The notes: generated from the sequence alone by a model not told the origin. A stretch of DNA of 20,494 nucleotides from CAZVBV01 sp964509975 (GCA_964509975.1 CAZDZO010000020.1:1-20494); one strand, 5' to 3'; shown: positions 6,102 through 14,887, numbered from the stretch's first letter. Numbers and translations: made by a program.

Positions 6102-7865
6102 ATGACGCAAAAAGACCCCGTTATCGTAAAAGTATCTGGACCCCTCGTGGTTGCCGAAAACATGGAAATCTCAAAGATGTATGAGGTGGTTCGTGTAGGT
6201 GAAGAAGGTTTGATTGGAGAGGTTATTCGACTCGACAGTGGAAATGCTTCAATTCAAGTATATGAAGAAACGGCTGGTATTGGACCAGGAGAACCAGTGA
6301 AATTGACAGGACAAACTTTGTCAGCAGAACTTGGACCCGGACTTCTTGAAACTATTTACGACGGAATTCAACGTCCCTTGAAAGTGCTTGAGGAAAAATC
6401 AGGACACTTTTTGGCTCGTGGTATTTCAGCAGACGGACTTGATCGTCAGAGAAAATGGGATTTTGTAGCAACTGTAAAAGCAGGAGACACAGTGAGTGAA
6501 GGCGATGTTTTGGGAACAGTGCAAGAAACAACTCTTATTGAGCACAAAATTATGGTGCCAATTGGAATCCTCAATGCGAAAGTAGAATCAATCAAAGGCG
6601 GACAATACAATGTAACAGAAATTGTAGCGGTATTGAAAGAAGGAGAGAAGAAACACGAAATTCAAATGCGTCAGTTTTGGCCAATCCGAAATCCACGAAA
6701 AGCGAAAAAACAACGTATTCCAGATGAACCACTTCAAACAGGGGGACGTTCAACTGACATGTTCTTCCCACTTGCGAAAGGGGGAGCGGGATGTATTCCT
6801 GGACCATTCGGATCTGGAAAAACAGTAACACAACAAAGTTTGGCGAAATACTGTGATGCGCAAGTGATTGTGTATATCGGATGTGGAGAACGAGGAAACG
6901 AGATGACAGAGGTATTGAACGAATTTCCAGAATTGATCGATCCAAACTCAGGAGAACCACTTATGCGACGAACGGTGATGATCGCGAATACTTCAAACAT
7001 GCCAGTGGCAGCGCGAGAAGCGTCTGTGTACACAGGAATTACAATTGCGGAGTATTATCGAGATATGGGATACAACGTGGCGCTCATGTCAGATTCAACA
7101 TCTCGTTGGGCTGAGGCGATGCGTGAAATATCAGGACGTCTTGAAGAGATGCCAGGAGAAGAAGGATATCCAGCGTATCTTGGATCAAAAACGGCTGAGT
7201 TCTACGAACGAGCGGGATCTGTAGATTGCTTGGGATCAGATGATCGAAAAGGAACATTAACAGTTATTGGAGCGGTTTCACCTCCCGGTGGAGACCTTTC
7301 CGAACCAGTGAGTCAAAACACATTGCGTGTGACAAAGACCTTCTGGGGACTTGATGCGAAACTAGCGTATCAACGACACTTTCCAGCGATTAACTGGCTT
7401 AAATCTTACTCTTTGTATCTTCCAAACTTGGATAAATACATGAAAGAAAATGTAGCTCAGGATTATTGGGATGTGCGTAACGTGGCGATGAGTTTGCTCC
7501 AGCAAGAATCTAAATTGGAAGAGATCGTTAAATTGGTGGGACCAGATGCATTGTCTGTGAAAGAAAAATTAATCCTCTTGGTTGCAAAATCAATTCGTGA
7601 GGATTACCTCTATCAAGACTCTTTCAGTGATACAGATGCGTACACTAGTGCTGCAAAGCAATACGAAATGCTCAAGACTATTACAGCCGTATATCACGAA
7701 GGTTTGAAACTAGCAGATCGAGAAGATTTCGACTTTGCAAAAGTTGAAGCACTTCCAGTTATGCAAAAAGTAGCGAAGATTAAAGAAGTGGAACTCAAAG
7801 ACGGAGACAAATCTGGATTCGAAAAAGTTCGATCAGAAGTGGTTTCTGCAATGAGTGCGTTGTAA
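6102..7865 (+). CDS. atpA: V-type ATPase catalytic subunit A
   Basis: Subunit A is the nucleotide-hydrolysing subunit of the V-type ATPase head. At 587 aa it is the expected length. An N-terminal beta barrel (~1-70) is followed by the A-specific 'non-homologous' insert (~110-190, including SEGDVLGTVQET). The P-loop GPFGSGKT is at 234-241. Further family blocks are VIVYIGCGERGNEMTEVL, MIANTSNMPVAAREASVYTG, ALMSDSTSRWAEAMREISGR and MPGEEGYPAYL. All catalytic motifs look intact. The usual upstream neighbour F lies 3.75 kb away behind two leftward genes. The usual partners B and D do not follow: a strong terminator comes 20 bases after the stop. The B subunit needed for the A3B3 head must be encoded elsewhere. 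There is no Shine-Dalgarno site. Confidence 0.97.
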   Translation: MTQKDPVIVKVSGPLVVAENMEISKMYEVVRVGEEGLIGEVIRLDSGNASIQVYEETAGIGPGEPVKLTGQTLSAELGPGLLETIYDGIQRPLKVLEEKSGHFLARGISADGLDRQRKWDFVATVKAGDTVSEGDVLGTVQETTLIEHKIMVPIGILNAKVESIKGGQYNVTEIVAVLKEGEKKHEIQMRQFWPIRNPRKAKKQRIPDEPLQTGGRSTDMFFPLAKGGAGCIPGPFGSGKTVTQQSLAKYCDAQVIVYIGCGERGNEMTEVLNEFPELIDPNSGEPLMRRTVMIANTSNMPVAAREASVYTGITIAEYYRDMGYNVALMSDSTSRWAEAMREISGRLEEMPGEEGYPAYLGSKTAEFYERAGSVDCLGSDDRKGTLTVIGAVSPPGGDLSEPVSQNTLRVTKTFWGLDAKLAYQRHFPAINWLKSYSLYLPNLDKYMKENVAQDYWDVRNVAMSLLQQESKLEEIVKLVGPDALSVKEKLILLVAKSIREDYLYQDSFSDTDAYTSAAKQYEMLKTITAVYHEGLKLADREDFDFAKVEALPVMQKVAKIKEVELKDGDKSGFEKVRSEVVSAMSAL

Positions 7866-7885
7866 GACATTGTTACAGAATAAAT

Positions 7886-7913
7886 AAAAACCCCCGCACT
7901 GCGGGGGTTTTTT
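7886..7913. terminator. Strong bidirectional terminator
   Basis: aaaaacccccgca-ct-gcgggggtttttt: a perfect GC-rich stem with T runs on both strands. It lies between the convergent atpA and the leftward 133-aa gene and should end both transcripts. Confidence 0.93.
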
Positions 7914-7922
7914 AGTATCCAT

Positions 7923-8324
7923 CTATCCGAAGTATCGGACATCCGGACCAGAAAGAGGAGTCGGTTCTTCCTCTTGAATTTCCGTTTCTACGCGCTGAGA
8001 AAAGTCCTCCATTTTTTCTCTCACGGAGGGCTCAGTTGAGAGTCCTTCGTAGAAGGTTTGACGTTGTTCAGCGCTACGATAATCATCGAACTTGAGATCA
8101 TCATTTTTCGCCAATTGAGCCCGTTGCGCCTTCATTCGTTCTACTTCAGTGAGAATAAAACTCGCCTCTATAGGGAAAGAAATTACGAGTTCTTCGACAT
8201 ACAAATCTATGCCATCGAGTTCGTTTTTACGAAGAAAGTCCGCAACTTGTCTCTTAAAAATATTTTTATCAAACGTTTCTCCCATCTCTGGAATATATCG
8301 ATTCTGGTTTTCTGGTGGTTTCAT
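7923..8324 (-). CDS. Hypothetical acidic protein, 133 aa
   Basis: I do not recognise this protein. It is charged and acidic with no signal peptide or membrane segment, so probably cytoplasmic. The sequence is mostly helical: a helical pair around FKRQVADFLRKNELDGIDLY and VERMKAQRAQLAKND, then an acidic tail (VETEIQEEEPTPLSGPDV). It is read leftward, convergent with atpA and sharing its terminator. The ATG is preceded by an A/T run with no Shine-Dalgarno site. Upstream at 8411-8532 lies a candidate small RNA or attenuator on the same strand that ends in a terminator 86 bases before this start. Read-through of that terminator could supply transcripts for this gene. Coding status is supported by length, a clean ATG, and lack of any competing frame. 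Confidence 0.65.
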   Translation of the reverse strand: MKPPENQNRYIPEMGETFDKNIFKRQVADFLRKNELDGIDLYVEELVISFPIEASFILTEVERMKAQRAQLAKNDDLKFDDYRSAEQRQTFYEGLSTEPSVREKMEDFSQRVETEIQEEEPTPLSGPDVRYFG

Positions 8325-8410
8325 TTTTTTAAAAAATTTAAGAATAATAAATAGTTTCTGAAATTGCGTTCAGCGGTGGTAGATGGAGTTACAGAAAAAA
8401 TTATTCATAT

Positions 8411-8433
8411 AAAAAAAACCGACGATTCGTCGG
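8411..8433 (-). terminator. Rho-independent terminator (leftward)
   Basis: On the minus strand ccgacga-a-tcgtcgg followed by eight T. It is on the opposite strand to hisS and ends the leftward transcript started at ~8532. Confidence 0.8.
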
Positions 8434-8532
8434 TGGGAAAGAAAATAGATTTACTTCAAGCTACAGGAGTGCTCCACCGACGAGTACGTCAGCGTGATGA
8501 TGTGTGCAAGAGAAAGCAAGAAAGCTCATGCA
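8411..8532 (-). ncRNA. Candidate small RNA or attenuator leader, divergent from hisS
   Basis: On the minus strand a good promoter (8566-8539) is followed ~120 bases later by a perfect terminator (8433-8411), with no open frame between. Inside, tgtgca / tgcaca (5' arm 8534-8529, 3' arm 8508-8503) can form a first hairpin and ctgacg / cgtcgg around tact a second. The segment tcgtcggtgg (minus 8483-8474) pairs over 10 bases with ccaccgacga (minus 8436-8427), which contains the 5' arm of the terminator. The two foldings exclude each other, which is the logic of an attenuator. It resembles no RNA family I know. Confidence 0.5.
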
Positions 8533-8538
8533 CAGGGG

Positions 8539-8566
8539 AGTGTAGAATAGATTTTTACTTCGTCAA
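8539..8566 (-). promoter_or_regulatory. Promoter of the leftward small RNA
   Basis: On the minus strand TTGACG (8566-8561), a 16-base spacer and TACACT (8544-8539). Its -35 overlaps the -35 region of the hisS promoter, so the two divergent promoters may compete. Confidence 0.6.
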
Positions 8567-8587
8567 ATTTTTCTTTTTCGTTACAAT
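8559..8587 (+). promoter_or_regulatory. Promoter of hisS (candidate)
   Basis: A good -10 TACAAT (8582-8587) with a poor -35 (TTCGTC, 8559-8564) at 17 bases. Transcription would start at or within one or two bases of the hisS ATG (8595), so the mRNA would be leaderless. Confidence 0.5.
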
Positions 8588-8594
8588 CAGACAA

Positions 8595-9899
8595 ATGGCA
8601 AAATTTAACGTATCGACACCGAGTGGTTTTCCGGAATTTACTCCCGCCCAAGAGAGAGAAAGACAACGCTGGATCGGGGTCATTAAATCGGTTTTTGAGA
8701 GGCATGGATTTCCTCAAATCGATACACCACTTGTCGAACGTGCGGAAAATTTTACGGCCAAAGGAGGCAACCCAAAAGAGATTTATATTCTCGACAGATT
8801 GCTCCGAGAAGATGCCATTGATCAGGACAAAGATCAGCGGGCAATTCGATTCGATCACACGGTGCCGTTGGCGTTGTATGTGGCCCGACATTTTAATGAT
8901 CTCACATTTCCGTTTCGCAGGTCAGCCATTGGTCCGGTGATGCGTGGAGAACGAGCGCAAAAAGGACGATTTCGTCAGTTCGATCAGTGCGATATTGATG
9001 TGATTGGAAATGGAAAACTGTCCCTCCTAAATGATGCTCAAATGGTAGCGATTATTGTTGAACTTTTTGAAGAATTAATGCCCGATCAAAAGTTTGTCGT
9101 GCGGATAAATAATCGAAAAATTTTGATGGGATTGCATGCTTTCATTGGTGGAAAAATAGGACAAGAAAAAGACACATTTAATTTCTTGGATGGACTTGAA
9201 AAAGTTTCGAATATTTCTGATATGAAAACGGAATTACCGAAGGATTTTATAGAACCCCTATTGGAGTTCATAAAAATAAAAGAATTAGCACAAACAAAAA
9301 CTCATCCAGCTATGGCAAATGAACTTTTTGCTGAAGGAGTGGAAGAATTAGAATCGGTCGTAGAATCTCTTGAAAATATGGGGGTGCAGAAAAGTCATTA
9401 TATAGTGGATCTTGGAATTGCCCGTGGCCTCGACTACTACACAGGAACCGTGTACGAGACCAACTTAATCGGATACGAAGGACTAGGTTCAGTTTGTAGT
9501 GGAGGACGATACGATGATCTGGCAAAAGTCTTCACGAATAAAGATCTGCCAGGGGTGGGAATTTCAATTGGTCTGACGAGACTTTTATGGCAACTTTTCA
9601 ACGCTGAAATCATCAAACCAACCCAAGCCACGTCTTGCGATGTGATTGTGCTCACGCGAGGAGAAGAGTACATGAAAGAAGCGCTTGAGATTGGAAAAAT
9701 TCTTCGGGATGGAGGAATAAAAACAGAGAATTATTTGGAAAATAAAAAGACCGATAAACAAATCGATCACGCACGAAAAAAAGGAATTCCAATTGGGGTG
9801 ATTATCGGAAAAGATATTATGGTGGAAAATTTTGAAAGAAAAGAACAAAAGGAATCGTCTAAAGAGAGTGTGGTACAAACAGTTCAATCGTTTTTGTAG
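8595..9899 (+). CDS. hisS: Histidyl-tRNA synthetase
   Basis: This class II synthetase charges tRNA-His with histidine in the cytoplasm. The protein has 434 aa. Motif 1 lies around GFPQIDTPLVE, motif 2 is MRGERAQKGRFRQFDQCDID, and the two histidine-binding signatures are IARGLDYYTGTVYE and CSGGRYDDL. Motif 3 is GVGISIGLTRLLW, with the conserved Arg but Thr where 'GLER' usually has Glu. The C-terminal ~95 residues (CDVIVLTRGEEYMKEALEIG onward) are the anticodon-binding alpha/beta domain. The frame stays open back to 8364, but the extra 77 residues do not look like synthetase. MAKFNVSTPSGFPEFTP at 8595 is the natural start, and a -10 box sits just before it. An RND efflux pair follows under its own promoter. 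Confidence 0.96.
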   Translation: MAKFNVSTPSGFPEFTPAQERERQRWIGVIKSVFERHGFPQIDTPLVERAENFTAKGGNPKEIYILDRLLREDAIDQDKDQRAIRFDHTVPLALYVARHFNDLTFPFRRSAIGPVMRGERAQKGRFRQFDQCDIDVIGNGKLSLLNDAQMVAIIVELFEELMPDQKFVVRINNRKILMGLHAFIGGKIGQEKDTFNFLDGLEKVSNISDMKTELPKDFIEPLLEFIKIKELAQTKTHPAMANELFAEGVEELESVVESLENMGVQKSHYIVDLGIARGLDYYTGTVYETNLIGYEGLGSVCSGGRYDDLAKVFTNKDLPGVGISIGLTRLLWQLFNAEIIKPTQATSCDVIVLTRGEEYMKEALEIGKILRDGGIKTENYLENKKTDKQIDHARKKGIPIGVIIGKDIMVENFERKEQKESSKESVVQTVQSFL

Positions 9900-9936
9900 A
9901 GCCCCCTCCCTAACCCTCCCCCAAAGGGAGAGGGAA
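9900..9936 (-). repeat. GC-rich palindromic intergenic repeat (REP-like), second copy
   Basis: Directly after the hisS stop comes a ccccctccc / taaccctccccc block and its partial complement aaagggagaggg. In reverse orientation it resembles the block at 2992-3041 (shared order: C-run, ctaac, C-run, aa, G-run, ag). It may also act as a transcript-end hairpin. Confidence 0.55.
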
Positions 9937-9995
9937 CAAAAAAAGACAGAGTTGACTTTCGGTCGTTTCGGCCTAATTTTCGCATACCCGAATCC

Positions 9996-10024
9996 TTGAT
10001 TTTTGGCTTAAAATATGGTATAAT
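9996..10024 (+). promoter_or_regulatory. Promoter of the RND efflux operon
   Basis: TTGATT (9996-10001), a 17-base spacer and consensus TATAAT (10019-10024). The expected leader is ~20 bases before the ATG at 10051. An additional TTGACT sits at 9953-9958, farther upstream. Confidence 0.75.
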
Positions 10025-10050
10025 TAGGAGATAGGGGTAAAAAAATATAA

Positions 10051-11733
10051 ATGAAGAAAAAATATAAACGACTTCTTAAACGGTACAAAAAACAGTACAA
10101 AAAATATCTCACATGGAAGAATGTGAAGATAGGGGCTGTTGTTCTTGTGATTTTGATACTCATCATAAACACGAATTCAGATAAAACGATACAAGAAGAA
10201 ATTGTGCCAGAAAAAACAGTAAAAACAGTAGAAGTGATTCCCTTTTCACAGTGGTCACCGGATGATTCACGAGAAGTTTTGGCGACAGTCGCTTCGAGTG
10301 GAGAAGTGGATATTTTGGCGGAAGTAACGGGAACGATTGCAAAGACCTATGCGAAGATTGGCGATGAAGTAAAAAAGGGGCAACTCCTCGCAAACTTTCA
10401 ATTAGCAAATGATGCTACACAAGTGGCGTATGACAATGCGGTTCGAAGTATGGAAGCGACACGGATTTCTGTAATGAACTCTGTGAGTTCTTCACAAATT
10501 TCACTCCAAACAGCACAACAATCGTTGGCACAAACGAGACTGGATGAAGCGCAAAATTACACAGAAGTCTTTGAACAACTCAAAACAAAAGCGCGAAACT
10601 CCGAAACAACGGCTTCAAATGTACTTGATTGGGCGGATCGGATTCTTCGTGCATCTCCTCGCTTTCGATATTCGGATGACGTAACTCGTTCACAAATTGG
10701 ATCAAATGATTCTATTAAGAAACAAGATACAAAAAACATGGTGGAACTATTGGTTTTTGAAAAAGAAAAATTACCAACATTGCCCGTTTTTCAACTCAAG
10801 GACACAGATTTTATTCGGTATGCACAAAGACGTCTCGATTTTCTTGAAGAGATTCAAGCCGTTGTACGAAACCTCGACGACCTTATTCGTCGAACTGCTT
10901 TGTCTCAAAATTTTACTTCAACGAATCGAGCAACCTATCAAATAGAAGCAGAAACATTTTCGGCGAGTATTGATGCAGCGATTCTCACCCTTGAAACACA
11001 AATTGAAGCGGCGAGATCTGAAAATCAACGAAATAGACTTTCTATCTTGACCGCGGAAAATGCCGTTCGAAATGCCGAAGCGGCACTTGAATTAACACAA
11101 GCCCAAGCAGATTCTTCAACCTCTACCGCACAAAGTTCACTTGCACTGGCTCGGGCATCACAGTCTGACTTGCAAGTACGAGCACCTTTTTCAGGAACTA
11201 TTGCTGGGGAAAATATTACTGATTATGATCGAGTAACAGCAGGACAGACGCTCTTCACAATTGTCTCAGGAGATGTTGAGCCAAAACTCAAAGCAGCCGT
11301 TACACGTGATGAACTCAAACGAATGCAGTCCGCTCCAGAAAAAATTTCAGTGATACTTCCAAGTGGAATAGTGAAGGCAATTCCTAATTTCTTCGTAGCA
11401 GGAAAGATGAATGGACTTACTCAAAAAATTAATGTGGAATTCCCACTTGATTCGAAAGAAGAATTGTTTGTAGGGAGTTATGTGAAGCTTTTGCTTCCGA
11501 TTAAAAACGGTATTCCAAATCTTTTGCCAATCTCAGCCGTAAGTTTCGAACCGAGTGGAGCGGAAGTAGTTGTTATTGACTCAGAAAATATCGTTCGTCG
11601 GAAACAAATTCAAACAGCCAAGATTATTTCAGATAGCATTGAAATTTCCGAAGGACTGGAGCCGGGTGAATTGGTTGTCCGATTCCGAAACCGTGTGACA
11701 GCCGGAGAGGAAGTAAAAATAATGAATAATTAA
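10051..11733 (+). CDS. RND efflux membrane fusion protein (HlyD/AcrA-like adaptor)
   Basis: This is the adaptor that links an RND pump to the outside. The protein has 560 aa, longer than AcrA (~400). It has a very basic N-terminus (residues 1-20 mostly Lys/Arg/Tyr) and then one membrane segment (VKIGAVVLVILILIIN, ~25-40), so it is anchored by a helix rather than a lipid. The first half of the lipoyl-like domain (VDILAEVTGTIAKTYAKIGD) lies at ~88-107. A long helical hairpin region rich in Gln, Ala and Ser follows (~120-370), longer than usual. The second lipoyl half is VRAPFSGTIAGENITDYDRV (~376-395). The C-terminal membrane-proximal beta domain ends ELVVRFRNRVTAGEEVKI. The permease gene follows after 16 bases, clearly one operon. 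Confidence 0.9.
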   Translation: MKKKYKRLLKRYKKQYKKYLTWKNVKIGAVVLVILILIINTNSDKTIQEEIVPEKTVKTVEVIPFSQWSPDDSREVLATVASSGEVDILAEVTGTIAKTYAKIGDEVKKGQLLANFQLANDATQVAYDNAVRSMEATRISVMNSVSSSQISLQTAQQSLAQTRLDEAQNYTEVFEQLKTKARNSETTASNVLDWADRILRASPRFRYSDDVTRSQIGSNDSIKKQDTKNMVELLVFEKEKLPTLPVFQLKDTDFIRYAQRRLDFLEEIQAVVRNLDDLIRRTALSQNFTSTNRATYQIEAETFSASIDAAILTLETQIEAARSENQRNRLSILTAENAVRNAEAALELTQAQADSSTSTAQSSLALARASQSDLQVRAPFSGTIAGENITDYDRVTAGQTLFTIVSGDVEPKLKAAVTRDELKRMQSAPEKISVILPSGIVKAIPNFFVAGKMNGLTQKINVEFPLDSKEELFVGSYVKLLLPIKNGIPNLLPISAVSFEPSGAEVVVIDSENIVRRKQIQTAKIISDSIEISEGLEPGELVVRFRNRVTAGEEVKIMNN

Positions 11734-11749
11734 TAGTTAAAAGTTAAAA

Positions 11750-14700
11750 ATGAAGGAGACACTCTCTCGATTTTGGACAGTAATGCTCGATCGATTTCGG
11801 ATCGTGACATTGTTGCTCATTTTCATTGTGGTGATGGGAACGGTGTCTTTTATGACAATTCCAAGAGAAACGGAACCAACGATTGATATCCCCGCCGCGA
11901 CAGTAACAACCATCTGGCCGGGGGCGTCGCCTGGGGATGTAGAGAAACTGATTACCCAAAAGATTGAACGAGAAATAAAAAACCTTGATAATTTGGAAAC
12001 GTATACGTCGTTTTCTCGTTCAGGAGTTTCAATCCTTATGGTGGAATTCGATATTGATAGTGATAACAATATTAACCTTCAAAAGCTTCGCGAGAAGATT
12101 GATAATGCGAAGCGAGATTTGCCAGACACGATTATCGATGATCCAGAAGTGACAGAAATTTCGATTTCAGACATTCCCGTGGTAACACTGATGTTGTCCG
12201 GAGATTTTGCGTGGTCGGAGCTCAAACAATTTTCCGACATCTTAGAAGAAGAATTTGAAACCGTAACCAAGGTCAAGCGCGTAAACGTCAAAGGAGCTCC
12301 AGAGGATGAAGTGCACATTGTTCTTGATCCAGTAAAACTTGAGGCACAGAGTATTAGTGTAAACGAAGTTCTCAGTGCCATCCGTGCGGCACACAGAGAT
12401 ATGCCGTTGGGATCGGTGACAGTAGATGGACAACTTATTGAAGTAACCGTGCGAGCGGAAATGGAAAAAGCGAGCGAATTTGCTGATATTCCGATTAAAG
12501 TATCTGGAGATGCCGTTATTAAAGTATCAGACCTAGGAGTAGTGCGTCGCGAATTTGAAAAATTCGAAGTCGAGACATATTTTTCTACGGCTGACAAAGA
12601 ACAGCCAGCAGTTCAAATTGAAGTAATTAAGTCTGCTGAGGACGGCAATGTGCTCAAAATGGTCGGGAATATTCTTTCTCGTGTGGAAGAATTAAAACAA
12701 CGCGGAACATTGCCACAACATTTGGAAGCAACGGTGACTTATAATCGAGCCGATGAAATTAAAGAAAGCTTGGACACATTAACCAAAAGTGGAACACAAA
12801 CATTGATTTTGATTGCGCTTGTGATGCTCATCTTTGTGGGATGGCGAGAAAGCTTACTGGCTGCAATTGCGATTCCGCTTTCGATGCTTATCGCGATAAT
12901 GGTACTAAACTTCACGGGAAGAAGTTTCAATGGAATCTCTCTTTTTGCACTCGTGTTGGGAGTGGGGTTGCTGGTGGATAATGCCATTGTGGTGGTAGAA
13001 GGAATGAGTGAATCCATTCATCAAAAAAAGATGAAACCCAGAGATGCCGCGATTGAAACTTTGAGGGTATTCCGTTGGCCTCTTATTGCGGGAACTTTGA
13101 CGACAGTATTTGCCTTTCTTCCGATGCTCTTCTTTATTACGGGTGTGAGTGGGGACTATATTTCCGTAATTCCGATTACCGTAACAACGGTTCTTATTGG
13201 AGCATTAGTGGTTTCTTTATTGATCTTGCCTTCAGTGGCACGGCAATTCTTTCTTCAAATTCCTCCGAAGAAGAAACGGAATAACAAAGGACTTAAAAAG
13301 GTACAAGATTGGTATGAGCGAACTATGAAAAAGATTTTGGCAAAACGCTCACGCATGATTGCAGTACTTGCGATTGCTTTTGCAGTATTTGGTTTTTCCT
13401 TTTCACTTGTGGTTACAAACCGTGTGCCGATTGAAGTATTTCCGTCATCTGACTTTACATTCTTTAATGCAAACTTCGAGTTTCCAGAAGGGACAGATTT
13501 ATCTGACACAAGGGAACTCGTAGGACCGGTTGGAGAAAAACTTAGACCATTCTTTGAACCACGAGAAAACGGAGAAGTTTGGCTCAAAAACTTTGTCTTT
13601 ACGGCTGGATCAAAACAGGAGTTCCAAAGAGGAGAAGGTTCTACAGGAACCCCTCAAGAAAACATTCTTGGACTTACTGTGAATTTGACGGATAAGGTGG
13701 ATCGAGAAACTAAGTCGTATGACATTATGCCGATCATTCAAGAGCAAATTGAAATGGTGATCCCCCCATATGTGGATATCGAATTTATGGAAATCAAAGG
13801 AGGACCGCCAACAGGGGCTCCTGTAGAGGTGCGAATTATGGGAGATGATATGGATCATATCATTGAACTTTCAGAACAACTTGAAATAGAAGTGGAACAA
13901 CTCGAAGGAACGGTGAATGCCCGAACCACTGCTGCCGATCGAATCACACAAATGGTCTGGAATTTTGATCGAACTGTATTGGCAAAGTTCGGCCTCACGC
14001 CGCAACAGGTTATGGAAACACTGCGTTCAGGAGTGCATGGAGTGACGGCGGTGAAGTTAACTGAGGGTGACGAAGAGATAGATGTAGACGTTCGACTTGA
14101 TTGGAAAGGTACGGGCGCGTGGGATGATCCAGAGACACTTGATATTCTCAATCGTATTCCCATCAGAACATCTTCTGGCAGCTTTGTGACATTGTCTCAA
14201 ATTGCAACACCAACGTTGTCTTCAGAACTTTCACAATTACTTCACTATGATGGAAAAAGAATCGTGACGGTGCTGGCTGATATGGAAAAGGGAACGCCTG
14301 TTTCGGTGATCCAAAAAGATCTCGATGCGGCCATTCGAAAATTAGAACTACTTCCGGGGGAGGTATTTGAATTTGGTGGAGATAGTGAGGAAGGAAATAA
14401 ACTCATGATGGAATCGGCAACAGCCATGGCTTTTTCGTTGATCCTCATTCTTGTAGTGCTCGTTGCACAATATAATTCATTTTATCAGGCCTTGGTGACA
14501 TTGATATTGATTCCGCTCTCACTGACGGGGGTGTTTATTGGATTCTGGTTTACGGGATTTCCCATCTCATTTCCAACCATGATTGGAATTGTTGCATTGG
14601 CAGGGATTATTGTGAACGATGCCATTGTGCTTATAGATCATATTAATATGCATGCCAAAGAAAGTAAGAGTTGGATTAAGGCCTATATTGAAGCGGGAAA

Positions 14701-14887
14701 GAAACGACTCCAGCCGATTTTTCTGACTTCTATTACGACAGTGGTGGGAATGCTCCCATTATCATTGTCAGATGAAATTTGGGGAGGACTTGGATTTGCT
14801 ATCGTCTATGGAATGGTTCTTTCGACCGTTCTTACACTGCTTTTGATTCCGTGTTTCTTGGGAGTGGTGAAGAAAAAGATTGTGTAG
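11750..14887 (+). CDS. RND-family efflux permease
   Basis: This 1045-aa protein is typical of the AcrB/MexB-like superfamily of proton-driven drug or metabolite exporters. The first membrane segment (IVTLLLIFIVVMGTVSFM) is followed by RETEPTIDIPAATVTTIWPG, the standard 'P.I....V.V.T..PGA' start of the porter domain. A cluster of membrane helices follows from ~350 (TLILIALVMLIFVGWRESLL). In TM4, GLLVDNAIVVVEG carries Asp410 at the position of AcrB Asp407, while Asp408 is replaced by Asn411, as in several non-HAE1 RND groups. The second half repeats the fold and ends with GIVALAGIIVNDAIVLIDHI, FLTSITTVVGMLPL and a last helix. Substrate is unknown. No outer-membrane TolC-like channel is in the window. 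Confidence 0.94.
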   Translation: MKETLSRFWTVMLDRFRIVTLLLIFIVVMGTVSFMTIPRETEPTIDIPAATVTTIWPGASPGDVEKLITQKIEREIKNLDNLETYTSFSRSGVSILMVEFDIDSDNNINLQKLREKIDNAKRDLPDTIIDDPEVTEISISDIPVVTLMLSGDFAWSELKQFSDILEEEFETVTKVKRVNVKGAPEDEVHIVLDPVKLEAQSISVNEVLSAIRAAHRDMPLGSVTVDGQLIEVTVRAEMEKASEFADIPIKVSGDAVIKVSDLGVVRREFEKFEVETYFSTADKEQPAVQIEVIKSAEDGNVLKMVGNILSRVEELKQRGTLPQHLEATVTYNRADEIKESLDTLTKSGTQTLILIALVMLIFVGWRESLLAAIAIPLSMLIAIMVLNFTGRSFNGISLFALVLGVGLLVDNAIVVVEGMSESIHQKKMKPRDAAIETLRVFRWPLIAGTLTTVFAFLPMLFFITGVSGDYISVIPITVTTVLIGALVVSLLILPSVARQFFLQIPPKKKRNNKGLKKVQDWYERTMKKILAKRSRMIAVLAIAFAVFGFSFSLVVTNRVPIEVFPSSDFTFFNANFEFPEGTDLSDTRELVGPVGEKLRPFFEPRENGEVWLKNFVFTAGSKQEFQRGEGSTGTPQENILGLTVNLTDKVDRETKSYDIMPIIQEQIEMVIPPYVDIEFMEIKGGPPTGAPVEVRIMGDDMDHIIELSEQLEIEVEQLEGTVNARTTAADRITQMVWNFDRTVLAKFGLTPQQVMETLRSGVHGVTAVKLTEGDEEIDVDVRLDWKGTGAWDDPETLDILNRIPIRTSSGSFVTLSQIATPTLSSELSQLLHYDGKRIVTVLADMEKGTPVSVIQKDLDAAIRKLELLPGEVFEFGGDSEEGNKLMMESATAMAFSLILILVVLVAQYNSFYQALVTLILIPLSLTGVFIGFWFTGFPISFPTMIGIVALAGIIVNDAIVLIDHINMHAKESKSWIKAYIEAGKKRLQPIFLTSITTVVGMLPLSLSDEIWGGLGFAIVYGMVLSTVLTLLLIPCFLGVVKKKIV

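Noticed and set aside
8364..8594. N-terminal extension of hisS or a T-box leader upstream of it
   Set aside because: The extension is not synthetase-like and a -10 box lies just before ATG 8595. No T-box sequence (AGGGTGGNACCGCG-like) is present on the plus strand, and the terminator there faces the other way.
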